From positions 204,199 to 268,198 of the forward strand of contig DGIS01000008.1 of assembly GCA_002386525.1 (NCBI GenBank): 64,000 bases of DNA. Direction: 5' to 3'. The notes under the pieces are model-generated. The model ran no database searches, was not told where the DNA came from, and was given only the letters and a program-made list of their open reading frames with translations. Below are positions 20,201 to 29,100 of this stretch, piece after piece. Numbering within the stretch: the first letter of the stretch is position 1; every line of letters starts with the position of its first letter. The stretch comes from Sphingobacterium sp. UBA4616. GTDB taxonomy: Bacteria > Bacteroidota > Bacteroidia > Sphingobacteriales > Sphingobacteriaceae. The translations under genes and the position numbers were made by a program.

Positions 20201-20270
20201 ATCCACGAATGATGCAATTAACTATCCAATGGTGAGGACGTATGTTTTAGGCATTAACCTTAGTTTTTAA
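17262..20270 (+). CDS. SusC/RagA-type TonB-linked outer membrane transporter
   Basis: A 1002-residue SusC-like porin that would import oligosaccharides across the outer membrane with TonB energy and a SusD lid. Order: signal peptide (ends near SSYGQ), carboxypeptidase-regulatory-like domain (about 32-110, VKGVIKDTSGKGIAGVTIRV), TonB box/plug start LEELVVVGYGSQKRSDITGS, plug to ILKDPSAVAIYGVNGSNGVI and LITTKRG, then a 22-strand barrel ending in MVRTYVLGINLSF with a C-terminal Phe. No STN domain, so it is not an anti-sigma-signalling type. SusD follows after 39 bases. Confidence 0.96.
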   Translation: MLKHYYNRYSKKGILLNSLFLIAMSSYGQSANVKGVIKDTSGKGIAGVTIRVKGGAETVQTNGQGNFSIQASPGSTLIITSVGFKEKQITIGQQANLDVALVPAENVLEELVVVGYGSQKRSDITGSVASVPKDRLSKIPVNNVMQAIQGAVSNVTVSQASSIPGDAPSVQVRGRNSLSATTEPFIVVDGIPLTKTDGSINDINPNDIESVEILKDPSAVAIYGVNGSNGVILITTKRGTTGKPSIRYSGYGGVEHVAHILEPVSGEELLKRYAEYARITNTSLYNGGPVRNQYEYDNYKNGVTTDWLDAVMQTGVIQNHNVSLSGGSENAKYFVSGDYLNEKGVLLGYNYKRYSFRTNTDFKATKYLSVGTSSFIVAHNRDGGRANLLQAAAMSPYARMYNEDGSLTQYPMYSEQLWSNPLLPTTLDPQRRQFNISLNGYADLNFGELYTPLAGLKYKLNAGYSFVPVRNNEYEGESVYNFAGLGRITNNETQTYTLENILTYTKNFGKHHIDFTGLYAAKSKYWQQAIATGEVFPNDALGWGNLGAASTQKVSSIADLYRTISQMGRLNYAYDSRYMLTLTVRRDGASVFGRNNKYGAFPSAAVAWNLHNESFMQNAKQIVSNLKWRISYGLSGNEAIPVYRTQFLMDSSPMAMNGLSNTALTIRTLMGNYDLQWEKTKGFNTGVDFGLFNNRVSGSIDMYKSSTYDLLLEQRLPKLTGFASVYSNIGKIENKGIDLTLNTKNIVKDQFNWSSTLVFSRNKNKITEVYGNGKDDLGNRWFIGQPIGVIYDYTKVGIWQADEIASGANKGWDDAAQAGDLKLADLNADGKIDDGDRSVLGQTAPKWTAGLTNTFTYKAFTLNVFINTVQGALRNNPQIGAASDEMGRRSTPAALGYWTPENKSNEWRSLGNHSNVHGYGFPSNASFTRLKDVTLSYTMPQPLVEKIGVQGLTVYASGRNLYTWTNWLGWDPEARDITRGSTNDAINYPMVRTYVLGINLSF

Positions 20271-20309
20271 TGCTTAGACATTTATTTTTCAAAAATCAAT
20301 TACATACAC

Positions 20310-22022
20310 ATGAAAAAGACGATTAACAATTATACCACCTTATTTTCCATATTGGCTTTGTTATCCGTAGGAGCCAGCTCTTGTGGTAAAGGCTATTTGG
20401 ACGAGAAACCCTATTCTAATTACGATGCAACGAATGTTGATCCGACGACAGTGGAGAACAGGTTGCTGGGCTTACATTATAACTTTGCCCAGCTTTGGGG
20501 CTACAGTGGCAGGCAAGGATTTCTTTCCTGTTGGCAGATCGGGACAGATATTACGAGTGCTGGATCGACAGAGGGCGTTGAGAATCCTTTTTACCAATAT
20601 GCCGATCTCAATTCAGAAAATGGCGGCGTAAGTTTCTTGTGGGAAAAATGCTATGCATTTATTAATAATGCCAACCTCATCATTGATGGAGTAGGCGATA
20701 GCAATCCGAAGGCCGCTGCGGAAGCACGATTTTTTCGCGCATACGCCTATAATATGCTGGTTACATTGTGGGGAGATGTACCTCTGTTGACCAGCTCAAT
20801 TAAAGTACCTTCATTTAACTATACACGAACCGCTGTTGCTGAAATCGACAAGGTTATCGCCGATGATTTGAATTATGCCGTTAAAGAGCTCCCTGATCTT
20901 GCTACAGCGACCACACCTAGCCGAATCAATAAAGATATCGCGAGACAGCTTGCTGCAGAAGCTTTTTTACGTATTGGTATGCGTGACGCAAGCTATTTTG
21001 CACAAGCTGAAACGATGGCAACCGCTATTATCAATGGTGGTAACTATAAGTTGATTGAGGCACGTTATGGAAAATACCTGGCCGAAGGTGGTGATTACTT
21101 TAGGGATATGTTTCGTCAGGGAAATATGCGACGCAGGCAGGGAAATACCGAGGCCATCTGGACTTTTGAGTTGGAGTATAATCGTGAAGTTAATGGCGGC
21201 ACGACCGATAGTCCACAACAACGCAGGGTATGGCAACCGGCTTACCATAAATGGGATGGTATGGTCAATGCTGATTCGCTGGGTGGTAGAGGAAATGGCC
21301 GTTTACGGTTGAGTAATTTTATGAAATATACGGTATGGAAAGGGCTGAAGGGCGATATCCGCAATAGCAATTTTAATATACGAAGGACAACCAATTATAA
21401 TCGTCCAAATTTTACTGCGGAAATTGGTGTTGATGCGGATGGTTATCGGGTTGCAAAAGGTGCAGGAACTAAAAACATCGTCATCAAAACCGGAGATAAG
21501 GTCGTTCCTTTCCGTACCGATAGTTTGGAAGTCTGGTATCCATTTCCAACCAAATGGGGTGGTTATGATCCACTCGATGATTTTGGCTATGCGCTGGTGA
21601 AAGATTGGCCAGTCATGAGATTTGGGGAAACCTATTTGCTGCGTGCAGAAGCTCGGTTGCGGCAGGGAAATGCAGCCGGTGCCGCAGAGGATATCAATAA
21701 GCTGCGTGATCGCTCATTTAAAGCAGCACGTGCGGAGTCTGGTAATAATCAGTTAGGCAAAGTGGCCTCAAGTGATCTAACGGTAGATTTTATCTTAGAT
21801 GAACGCGCCAGAGAACTGATTTCAGAAGAGAACCGTCGGATGACTTTAGTTCGAACCAATAAACTGAAAGAGCGGATTTTACGCAATGGGGATGCAGGAC
21901 CTGCAAATAAGATAACAACTGGTTTTCAAGATTATAACGCTTTATTACCTATTCCCTTAAGTGAAATTCAACTGAATAATAAAGACGGTGACAACCTGAA
22001 ACAAAATATAGGTTATAAATAG
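20310..22022 (+). CDS. SusD/RagB-type nutrient-binding lipoprotein
   Basis: A 570-residue surface glycan-binding lipoprotein that caps the SusC channel. The lipoprotein signal ends at Cys25 (VGASSCGKGYLDEKPYSN). The SusD N-terminal region contains KAAAEARFFRAYAYNMLVTLWGDVPLLT, a TPR-like hallmark. The C-terminal part has the family motifs GETYLLRAEARLRQGNAAGA, DINKLRDR and FILDERARELISEENRRMTL, and ends with YNALLPIPLSEIQLN. It is the last gene before a strong terminator. Together with SusC and the HTCS it defines this stretch as a PUL. Confidence 0.96.
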   Translation: MKKTINNYTTLFSILALLSVGASSCGKGYLDEKPYSNYDATNVDPTTVENRLLGLHYNFAQLWGYSGRQGFLSCWQIGTDITSAGSTEGVENPFYQYADLNSENGGVSFLWEKCYAFINNANLIIDGVGDSNPKAAAEARFFRAYAYNMLVTLWGDVPLLTSSIKVPSFNYTRTAVAEIDKVIADDLNYAVKELPDLATATTPSRINKDIARQLAAEAFLRIGMRDASYFAQAETMATAIINGGNYKLIEARYGKYLAEGGDYFRDMFRQGNMRRRQGNTEAIWTFELEYNREVNGGTTDSPQQRRVWQPAYHKWDGMVNADSLGGRGNGRLRLSNFMKYTVWKGLKGDIRNSNFNIRRTTNYNRPNFTAEIGVDADGYRVAKGAGTKNIVIKTGDKVVPFRTDSLEVWYPFPTKWGGYDPLDDFGYALVKDWPVMRFGETYLLRAEARLRQGNAAGAAEDINKLRDRSFKAARAESGNNQLGKVASSDLTVDFILDERARELISEENRRMTLVRTNKLKERILRNGDAGPANKITTGFQDYNALLPIPLSEIQLNNKDGDNLKQNIGYK

Positions 22023-22051
22023 TATTTTTTTGCGGATTAAACGTTTATTGT

Positions 22052-22062
22052 GGGGGGGGGGG
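22052..22062 (+). repeat. run of eleven G
   Basis: A homopolymer of 11 G lies 30 bases after the susD stop and 16 bases before the terminator stem. It is outside any gene. In this AT-rich genome it is a strong outlier and would be prone to slippage or miscounting. Confidence 0.8.
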
Positions 22063-22078
22063 AAAGACCCTATTTGCA

Positions 22079-22119
22079 GGCAATGGGCTGATTCTCGAAT
22101 CAGCCCATTGCCTTTTTTT
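22079..22119 (+). terminator. strong rho-independent terminator after susD
   Basis: Sixteen-base perfect arms (GGCAATGGGCTGATTC, 22079-22094; complement 22097-22112) with a minimal loop, then seven T. It ends the PUL transcript. Confidence 0.92.
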
Positions 22120-22138
22120 AGGATTAATGCTATTTTCG
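22108..22138 (+). promoter_or_regulatory. candidate promoter of the hydroxyacid dehydrogenase gene
   Basis: TTG at 22108-22110 and TATTTTCG at 22131-22138 (seven of eight matches to TAnnTTTG) are 20 bases apart. The TTG lies in the right arm of the terminator stem, so terminator and promoter would overlap. The leader would be only about 10 bases. Confidence 0.35.
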
Positions 22139-22154
22139 TATAAACAAAAAAGAT

Positions 22155-23081
22155 ATGAGTATAGCGTTAATCCTCAATCGAAGCAGGGCTGAGGAATGGA
22201 AGGTCGAAATCAATACGTATTTGCCGGAAGTGAAAGTGGAGATCTTCCCTGATATTGAAAATTATAGCGAGGTTGAATTTGCTCTTTGCTGGAAGCCTGA
22301 GGCGGATTATTATACTTATTTTCCCAATCTAAAAGTTGTACAGTCTGGGGGTGCCGGAATAGATCACCTATTGCCCCAAAATATTCCATCTCATCTCCAT
22401 ATTTGTCGGATTATTGATCCCATGTTGAAAAGCGATATGTTTGAGCATGTTTTGACCTGTGTAATGCATTCGATGAAGAACTTTTCGACGTATATCGATG
22501 AAAAAGAAAGTAAACATTGGCGTCCCTTGTTGTATAAATCAATTGGAGAAACTACTATAACGGTATTAGGATTAGGTGAGATTGGGGGGTATGTGGCTGA
22601 GCAGTTGTTGCGGTTGGGCTTCCAGGTGAAAGGGTGGTCAAACTCTACAAAGGATTTTCCCGGAGTAAAGTCGCTTACAGGAGCGGCAGGACTGGGTTTG
22701 GCGGTAGAAAATGCGGATTTTATCGTCAATATTTTACCATTAACCGATGCTACTCACGGTATTTTGGATCGTAATCTTTTTAATTTGTGCGCCAAAGGAA
22801 CTGTCCTTGTAAATGTTGGCCGAGGTGACCATCTCGTGGAAAATGATTTGTTGCATGCAATTGCCGAGAAAAACATTGCTGAAGCTTATCTTGATGTATT
22901 TCATCAAGAGCCATTGCCGCAAGATCATCCGTTTTGGGACTGCCCCGCTATTATTATAACTCCGCATGTTGCGAGTAGAACAAATATAGGCTCGTCCGTC
23001 TTACAGGTGGTGGATAATTATTGCAGAATGGCTGATGGGCGACCTTTGCTCAATGAAGTTTCTTTGGAAAAAGGTTATTAG
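22155..23081 (+). CDS. D-2-hydroxyacid dehydrogenase (glyoxylate/hydroxypyruvate reductase A-like)
   Basis: A 308-residue cytosolic NAD(P)-dependent dehydrogenase of the GhrA type, which reduces glyoxylate, hydroxypyruvate or similar 2-oxo acids. Substrate domain: LKVVQSGGAGIDHLL. Cofactor motif: TVLGLGEIGGYVAEQLLRLG. Catalytic residues: R223 (NVGRGDHLV), E252 (FHQEPLP) and H271 (ITPHVAS). Length is normal. It follows the PUL terminator and probably has its own promoter, so it need not belong to the PUL, although a role in uronate breakdown is conceivable. Confidence 0.9.
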   Translation: MSIALILNRSRAEEWKVEINTYLPEVKVEIFPDIENYSEVEFALCWKPEADYYTYFPNLKVVQSGGAGIDHLLPQNIPSHLHICRIIDPMLKSDMFEHVLTCVMHSMKNFSTYIDEKESKHWRPLLYKSIGETTITVLGLGEIGGYVAEQLLRLGFQVKGWSNSTKDFPGVKSLTGAAGLGLAVENADFIVNILPLTDATHGILDRNLFNLCAKGTVLVNVGRGDHLVENDLLHAIAEKNIAEAYLDVFHQEPLPQDHPFWDCPAIIITPHVASRTNIGSSVLQVVDNYCRMADGRPLLNEVSLEKGY

Positions 23082-23231
23082 AAATTTGAGCTTTAAGCAA
23101 GTTCTGCGATAGCAAGCTTGGTCGAGATTTGGTGGAATACATGGGCGATCTGATTTCTGATGATTTAATAGGCAAATGGATTTTATTTTTTATATTTATA
23201 TAGTTAATTAACCTTGCACTATTAACAATTT

Positions 23232-25298
23232 ATGAACGTACAAGTATCTATAAACTTTAGAAAACATGCGCGCAAAACAATCTTATCTATTGTCGTTTTT
23301 GCCGTCTGCTATATTGCCCTTTTACTATTGTCAATAGGTATAACGGTTGGTTTTACCTTATTGGGGGGATTGATTTTTATTGCCAAACCTATATTTTTAA
23401 CTGCAGTATTATGTTTGGGACTATTCGCTTCAGGTTTGACTATACTCTACTTTTTACTAAAATTTATTTTTGCGTCGACAAAAGTGGATACGGAGCATCT
23501 CACGCAGATACCTGAACACGACGAACCACAATTATTTGCACTCATTCATACGGTGGTAAAAGAGGTTCACACCAACTTTCCGAAGAAGGTGTTTTTGGCG
23601 CATGATGTGAATGCTTCTGTTTTTTATGACTCTAGTTTCTGGAGTATGTTTTTGCCTATTCGCAAAAACCTGCAGATTGGTGTAGGATTGATCAATGCCG
23701 TTACGCAACAGGAATTGAAGGCTATTCTTGCCCATGAATTTGGTCACTTTTCGCAGAGAAGCATGAAAGTTGGAAGTTATGTCTATCATGTCAATCAAAT
23801 CATTTACAATATGCTTTATAAGAATGAATCGCTTAATAGTATGTTTGAAAAATGGGGGAATATCAGTGGATACTCGGGTATTTTTATTGGTATATCTGTT
23901 TTTATCATTCGACAGATTCAGAACATCTTGAAGCATCTTTATGAATATGTCAATATCAATTATTTGGCATTATCTAGAGAGATGGAATTCCATGCAGATG
24001 AAATAGCTGCACATGTGGCAGGGTCTCAGGCATTGGCCGATTCCCTATTGAGATTGAGTTTTGCCAATCATGCACTGACAGTTGTGCTCAACTTTTATGA
24101 TATCAAATTTTCTGAAAATATAAAGAGCAATAACATTTATCTTGAGCACAGCTGTGTCATGCAGATGTTTGCGGAAAGGAATAGGTATCAGATTCGGAAC
24201 GGTCTGCCACAGATTGAAATGGCAACATTAAAAAAGTATGATAAATCAAAATTAAATCTTGAAAACCAATGGTCATCCCATCCTTCGGATGAAGATCGGG
24301 TAAAAGCATTACAGATACTCAATATTGTAAAACAGGAGACCAACAATGAGCCAGCTATAGCGTTACTTTCTAATGAGGCTGCAGTGGCTAATCAAATCTC
24401 TGATAAATTATTCTCGGCGATCCAGTATGAGCAGATACCATCACCTTTAGCCTTAACCGAATTTACGGAGGATTTTGAAAAGCGGATAGATCGGTACGCG
24501 TTTGATCAGAAATTAAATGACTTTTACGACTATACTCATCCCGTACGAAGTGGTGCGTCCCCGCTATCCCAAAAGCAGATCCAACCATCGTTTAAAGAAC
24601 TATTTGCCGAAAATAGAGTTGAAGCACTTTATGAACTCAATAGTTTGAAAAATGATCGATATGTTGTTGAAGCAATTAGTAAGGGTGAAATAAAGGTAAA
24701 AACGTTCGATTATGATGGTAAAAAATATAAAGTCTCAGATGCAATCGTATTACTTCAAAATATAACGGCTGACATCAGTAGTATGGAACAGAAAATTGCA
24801 GATTATCATCAGGAGATTCACTATTACTTTCAACAGCTCGCGGATGTTCAGGGAAAACGCTCAGAATTTGATGAAAAATATGAGGACTTTGTTGCGTTTA
24901 ATAGCGATTACGAAGCTGGAGAAATCCAATATAATGAGATGGTAAAGAACACTGCCTTTTTATATCAGGCGCTTCCTTTTTCCGATATTGAATCTAAAAT
25001 AAGCGATCTTAAAAGAAGTGAAGAGAAATTTAAGAAGCATCTTGTGGTATTGCTCGAACTTCCTGATAGCAAAAACAACTTAGAACAGGGTTTGTTCGAT
25101 TCCTTAGTTAGCTATACAAGCAATGAACAGTTATATTTTTATGTAGATCGCTATAATGAAGAGAATTTAAAAATCCTGTTGAATGCCATTTCCATGTACA
25201 AGAATTTGTTGGAAGATAATCATTTTGCGAAGAAAAAGTGCTTGTTAGATTTTATGCTTGTGCTGGAAGAAAATAGGGGAAAGGATATGACAGTTTAA
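23232..25298 (+). CDS. M48 family membrane metallopeptidase
   Basis: A 688-residue zinc protease of the HtpX/Ste24 group. Two hydrophobic segments near the N-terminus (about 18-50 and 55-80) anchor it in the membrane. The zinc motif is LAHEFGHFSQ (H168, E169, H172) and the downstream Glu lies in SREMEFHADEIAAHVAG. Another hydrophobic stretch follows the zinc site (SGIFIGISVFIIRQI). The C-terminal half is long, charged and partly coiled-coil (SSMEQKIADYHQEIHYYFQQ), well beyond the usual 300-residue HtpX. It probably degrades or handles membrane proteins. Monocistronic; TAACCTTG at 23209-23216 may be its -7 element. Confidence 0.9.
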   Translation: MNVQVSINFRKHARKTILSIVVFAVCYIALLLLSIGITVGFTLLGGLIFIAKPIFLTAVLCLGLFASGLTILYFLLKFIFASTKVDTEHLTQIPEHDEPQLFALIHTVVKEVHTNFPKKVFLAHDVNASVFYDSSFWSMFLPIRKNLQIGVGLINAVTQQELKAILAHEFGHFSQRSMKVGSYVYHVNQIIYNMLYKNESLNSMFEKWGNISGYSGIFIGISVFIIRQIQNILKHLYEYVNINYLALSREMEFHADEIAAHVAGSQALADSLLRLSFANHALTVVLNFYDIKFSENIKSNNIYLEHSCVMQMFAERNRYQIRNGLPQIEMATLKKYDKSKLNLENQWSSHPSDEDRVKALQILNIVKQETNNEPAIALLSNEAAVANQISDKLFSAIQYEQIPSPLALTEFTEDFEKRIDRYAFDQKLNDFYDYTHPVRSGASPLSQKQIQPSFKELFAENRVEALYELNSLKNDRYVVEAISKGEIKVKTFDYDGKKYKVSDAIVLLQNITADISSMEQKIADYHQEIHYYFQQLADVQGKRSEFDEKYEDFVAFNSDYEAGEIQYNEMVKNTAFLYQALPFSDIESKISDLKRSEEKFKKHLVVLLELPDSKNNLEQGLFDSLVSYTSNEQLYFYVDRYNEENLKILLNAISMYKNLLEDNHFAKKKCLLDFMLVLEENRGKDMTV

Positions 25299-25344
25299 GT
25301 TTGCGCTTTAATGATCCGCTTGAAAATCGGATTTTTTTGAAGAA

Positions 25345-25374
25345 AACCTACACTTTCCTTCAAAAGTGTAGGTT
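25345..25374. terminator. hairpin between the convergent M48 and DinB genes
   Basis: Perfect 12-base arms (AACCTACACTTT at 25345-25356, complement at 25363-25374) with a six-base loop. On the minus strand it is followed by TTCTTCAAAAAAA, so the T-run is weak; it may serve either gene. Confidence 0.55.
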
Positions 25375-25393
25375 GGGTCAACGCACTTTTGGC

Positions 25394-25891
25394 CTATAGA
25401 TTCTGCGAATCCGCAGAGGGTCCATAACTCGCTGGTAAAGGAATATCGTTGAGCCTATAATACACGCCTAATTGTGCCCTGTGATGTGTAATCTGATTTA
25501 ATGCGTAACGAATCGCCTCATATTTGCTCCAACTTGCCAATACATGGCCGTCATTTTTAATTGCCCAGCTTTCACTCAAGTCTTCTTCTTGCGCTTTTTC
25601 TAAGGCATTTATCCCAGCTTCATATGCTTCGTCCAATTTTTTTAAAAGATCTTCCGATGTCGATAGGCTTGTAGGGGCGTAAGGAACTTTGGCAAAATCA
25701 AGTTCTGAGGTTTTTAAAACTGTACTAGGCCATTCAAAAACCTCGACTATGTGCGTTGCCAGACGCATCATTTTCATACTTTTCTGATGTGGTGCATACT
25801 CATTCTTTCCAACCGGAAAAAGTGCGATAAAGTTTCTTGTAATTTGATACTCATTCGCTAGCTCTGCTTTTAATTGTTGTAACGTATCCAT
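25394..25891 (-). CDS. DinB family protein
   Basis: A 165-residue protein of the DinB/YfiT four-helix-bundle superfamily, whose members are putative metal-dependent hydrolases or thiol transferases. The metal-binding His pattern is visible: MRLATHIVEV near the N-terminus and NQITHHRAQLGVYYRLNDIPLP near the C-terminus. The frame could begin at 25966, but the ATG at 25891 (MDTLQQLKAEL) matches the family N-terminus and lies downstream of a good -7 element. Single gene; substrate unknown. Confidence 0.85.
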   Translation of the reverse strand: MDTLQQLKAELANEYQITRNFIALFPVGKNEYAPHQKSMKMMRLATHIVEVFEWPSTVLKTSELDFAKVPYAPTSLSTSEDLLKKLDEAYEAGINALEKAQEEDLSESWAIKNDGHVLASWSKYEAIRYALNQITHHRAQLGVYYRLNDIPLPASYGPSADSQNL

Positions 25892-25941
25892 TTTTTTTAT
25901 TATGATTTTAAATTTGATCCTACTTCCCACTGGGTTATGAA

Positions 25942-25949
25942 CAAAGATA
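25942..25949 (-). promoter_or_regulatory. candidate -7 element of the DinB gene
   Basis: The minus strand reads TATCTTTG, an exact TAnnTTTG match about 50 bases before the preferred start. A -33 TTTG is not visible. The rest of the 305-base gap to 26197 holds only small hairpins (for example TGACA-N6-TGTCA at 25961-25976) and no gene. Confidence 0.45.
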
Positions 25950-26196
25950 ACTCCAACGAGTGACAAGAGTGTGTCAGCATAATCGCTGCCCCCGTTCGGG
26001 CGCTGTTGATTTTTCTTCAGACACTAAAGTTGCAGCTTCGATTAAAGAGCGGTTGATGTTGTATTTTTTCTTCATTTATGGAATAATGATATTCTCCGCA
26101 TCCCTGCACAAAAGTTGAAGTACTGAATGAAAGAATCTAGTGCTTGGCTTTAGGTAATTTTATTTATTTTTAAAAGAATTTAGCCAGTATTTATAC

Positions 26197-29100
26197 ATGA
26201 AATGGAAATCAATTGTAGTATGCTTTTTAGCTGTGTTGTATGCTTCTGTACTTTTTGGACAATCGAGCTTATTCGATAGTCCACGCGGTTCTTCTGACTA
26301 TTATATTTATAAGCTAAGCCCTGAGATTTTAAAAAAGATTCATTTGGATGGAATAAAATTCGATGAAGCTATGCTCAGCAATTTTGTTGTAAAATATAAG
26401 GTTGGAGACCCAAATCCGGTGTTACCACCTGGTAACTATGTACAGGTCCGCGCTAATGGAGCAGATCTCATGTATCGGGAGTTGATCAGCGATAACCTGT
26501 ATGTCAAAATTATTCCTGCGAAAGCTTTTGCGATTTGTCTATACGATTCTTTGGGAACGATTATAGAAGACGCGCAAGTAAAAGTGAACGGACGTCGCAT
26601 GTCACTCGATAAGAAGTTCAATTATTATAAAGCTGCCAACGCAAATAGTGACGATATCGTCAGTATTCAACATAAGGGTGTCTATCATTATCTGACTGTA
26701 GAGCGGGGATGGCCCCATAAAGATAAGGTGTCATTATGGAAAAAAATCAGCAACAGCTGGCTCAGAACTCGGTTTAAAATTCAGCGGATTTTTCATAAAA
26801 AAGAAACTGGTGGTACAGAAAGTTTTATGGTTTTTAATAAACCGATGTATAAACAAAATGAGCAAGTTAAATTTAAAGCGTATCTGGAGAAAACAAAATG
26901 GAAACCTAATCGCGATTCTATTGTCGTACGTCTATCGGGAGGATATGGTTATGCGAAGGATACCGTTTTGGCGCGCCTAGCGCCTTATCGTCCGGGCATG
27001 TATAACTTTGCATTTGATTTGAAGGGACTAGGCCTTATTCTGGATAGAAATTATTGGATTTCTTTGGAATCTCCAAAAACCAAACTAGTCTTGCATCGAC
27101 AGCATTTCCGATACGAAGACTATGAACTAAAAAGCCTAAGTTTTACGATGACTTCTGAAAAGACAGATTATGCCAAAGGAGACAGCGTGCGGCTGAAACT
27201 AAAAGCATTAAATGAAAATGAAATGCCCATATACGATGGGAAAGTCGATTTACAGGTGGTGGCTAGTCCTGTTTTGATGCATGATTTAAAAGCCAATAAG
27301 GTCAATTTTATTCCAGATACCTTATGGCAAACAAGTGTTTCGCTTGCAGATGTGGCAGAGAAGGAGATTGTATTACCGGATTCAATTTTTCCGCCTGACA
27401 TTGGCATTTCCTTTCGCGTTATTGGTACTTATTTAAGTTCGGATAATGAAAGAATAGAGCGAAGCCTTGATCTCAATAGACTCAACCGCGAAAAGGAAAT
27501 CCGTATTATTGTCAAAGATGGACATGCAGCGCTGAACTATGTTGAAAAGGGCATTGAGCAGCCAGCGTCTGCTGAGCTCAAGATATTAGGAGAACATAAT
27601 GAAGTGCTGAAGGCTGAAAATGTAAGTTTACCTAATCTGGTTTCAATACCTTGGCAGTCCAAAGAAATTGTTGTTAAGTCGAATGGTTTTAGTAAAAGTG
27701 TCGATCTGGACAGCCAGCAGCAGGTACAACTGAATTATCAATTTTACCGCACTGCGGATTCGGTGCTATTGCATGTCGATAACCCTGCTAGGATTCCATT
27801 TTGGTATCAAGTCCATCGGGCTGGTCGTATGATTGCTGCGGGCTATGAAACCGAATTGAATCGTGCATTTTTAGCCGGTGGAAAAGAGGGGTATAGCTTG
27901 GAGATCACTTACCTTTTTGGAGGAAGATCTAAAGTTATTCGCGAGGAATTGCCCTATGTGGAGAAAAATTTGAATTTGGAAGTTAACACGGCTACCACAG
28001 TATATCCAGGACAGAAGGCTATGTTCGAACTTTCTGTTACGGATAAGGAGGGTAAACCCTTGAAAGATGTCGATATCACAGCCTATGGTTTTACCTCAAA
28101 GTTTAAGTCAGCCGCTGCGCCAGCGATTACTGTCGGTGGTCTGATGCGTAGGGCGGAGATCAAGCAAAATCTTAATGTTAGTTTGGATGATGATGAAAAA
28201 GTTTATCAGGGAGCGCTGCAAGATTGGGTGAAATGGTCTAAAGTAATGCAGTTGGATACGATTCCCTTTTATCAATTCTTATATCCAGATGTCTATTTTC
28301 AGGAGTCTCTTCCACTCGATGCTGTTAAGAGTCAGGTATCCCCTTACATCGTGGTAAACGGTGCTGTACAAGGGATTCATTTGGTTTGGATAGACGGTGT
28401 ACTGCGCTATGCGAAGCAAGATCAGCAAAATAATCCTACTATTTTTGAGGTTACTCCAGGGCAGCATGATTTTAGGTTTAGAACCAAGGATCGTGACATT
28501 CGGGTAGAGGGGTATTACGTTGAAAAGGGGAAAAAGGTGATTGTGTCCTTTAATGCTTCACGAAATACGATTGGTTTTGATTACCCCGACAAAACATGGA
28601 GAAAAGGCCATATTTCGGTTCTTCGATTACCAAAAGAGCAACAGAGTAAGCTTTTCGATAAAGAAGTGGCCGAATTGAAGCGACAGTTGATCACCGTGAC
28701 CAACAATTTTGGAGCCTGGCAATTACCCAATAGTAATGTGCTGATCGAGCGACCAGCATATATCCAAACAGCTGGAGATCTCTATTACCTCAATCCGGTA
28801 CAGCGAACCGTTTACAATAATCGGTTGCGGACACAGGTCCCCGTTCCGCTGATGGCGGGGCCATTTCCAAGAACAGAAATGTACAATGGTGTGTCCAAAA
28901 TAGGTACGCTTATGGTGGATACATCGAAAATTGGCCGGTTTGAAATCGAGGGCGGCTATCAATATAGCATCTATAAAAACTATCAAAAGCAAAAAAGCTG
29001 GGATGGTAATCTTATCCGGCTGGATCTGTATGATTATAAACCAAGTTTAGATTTTCTGGAGAAAGTATGGTCGGTGGAGGATATCAAGGCAAATGTCGAG

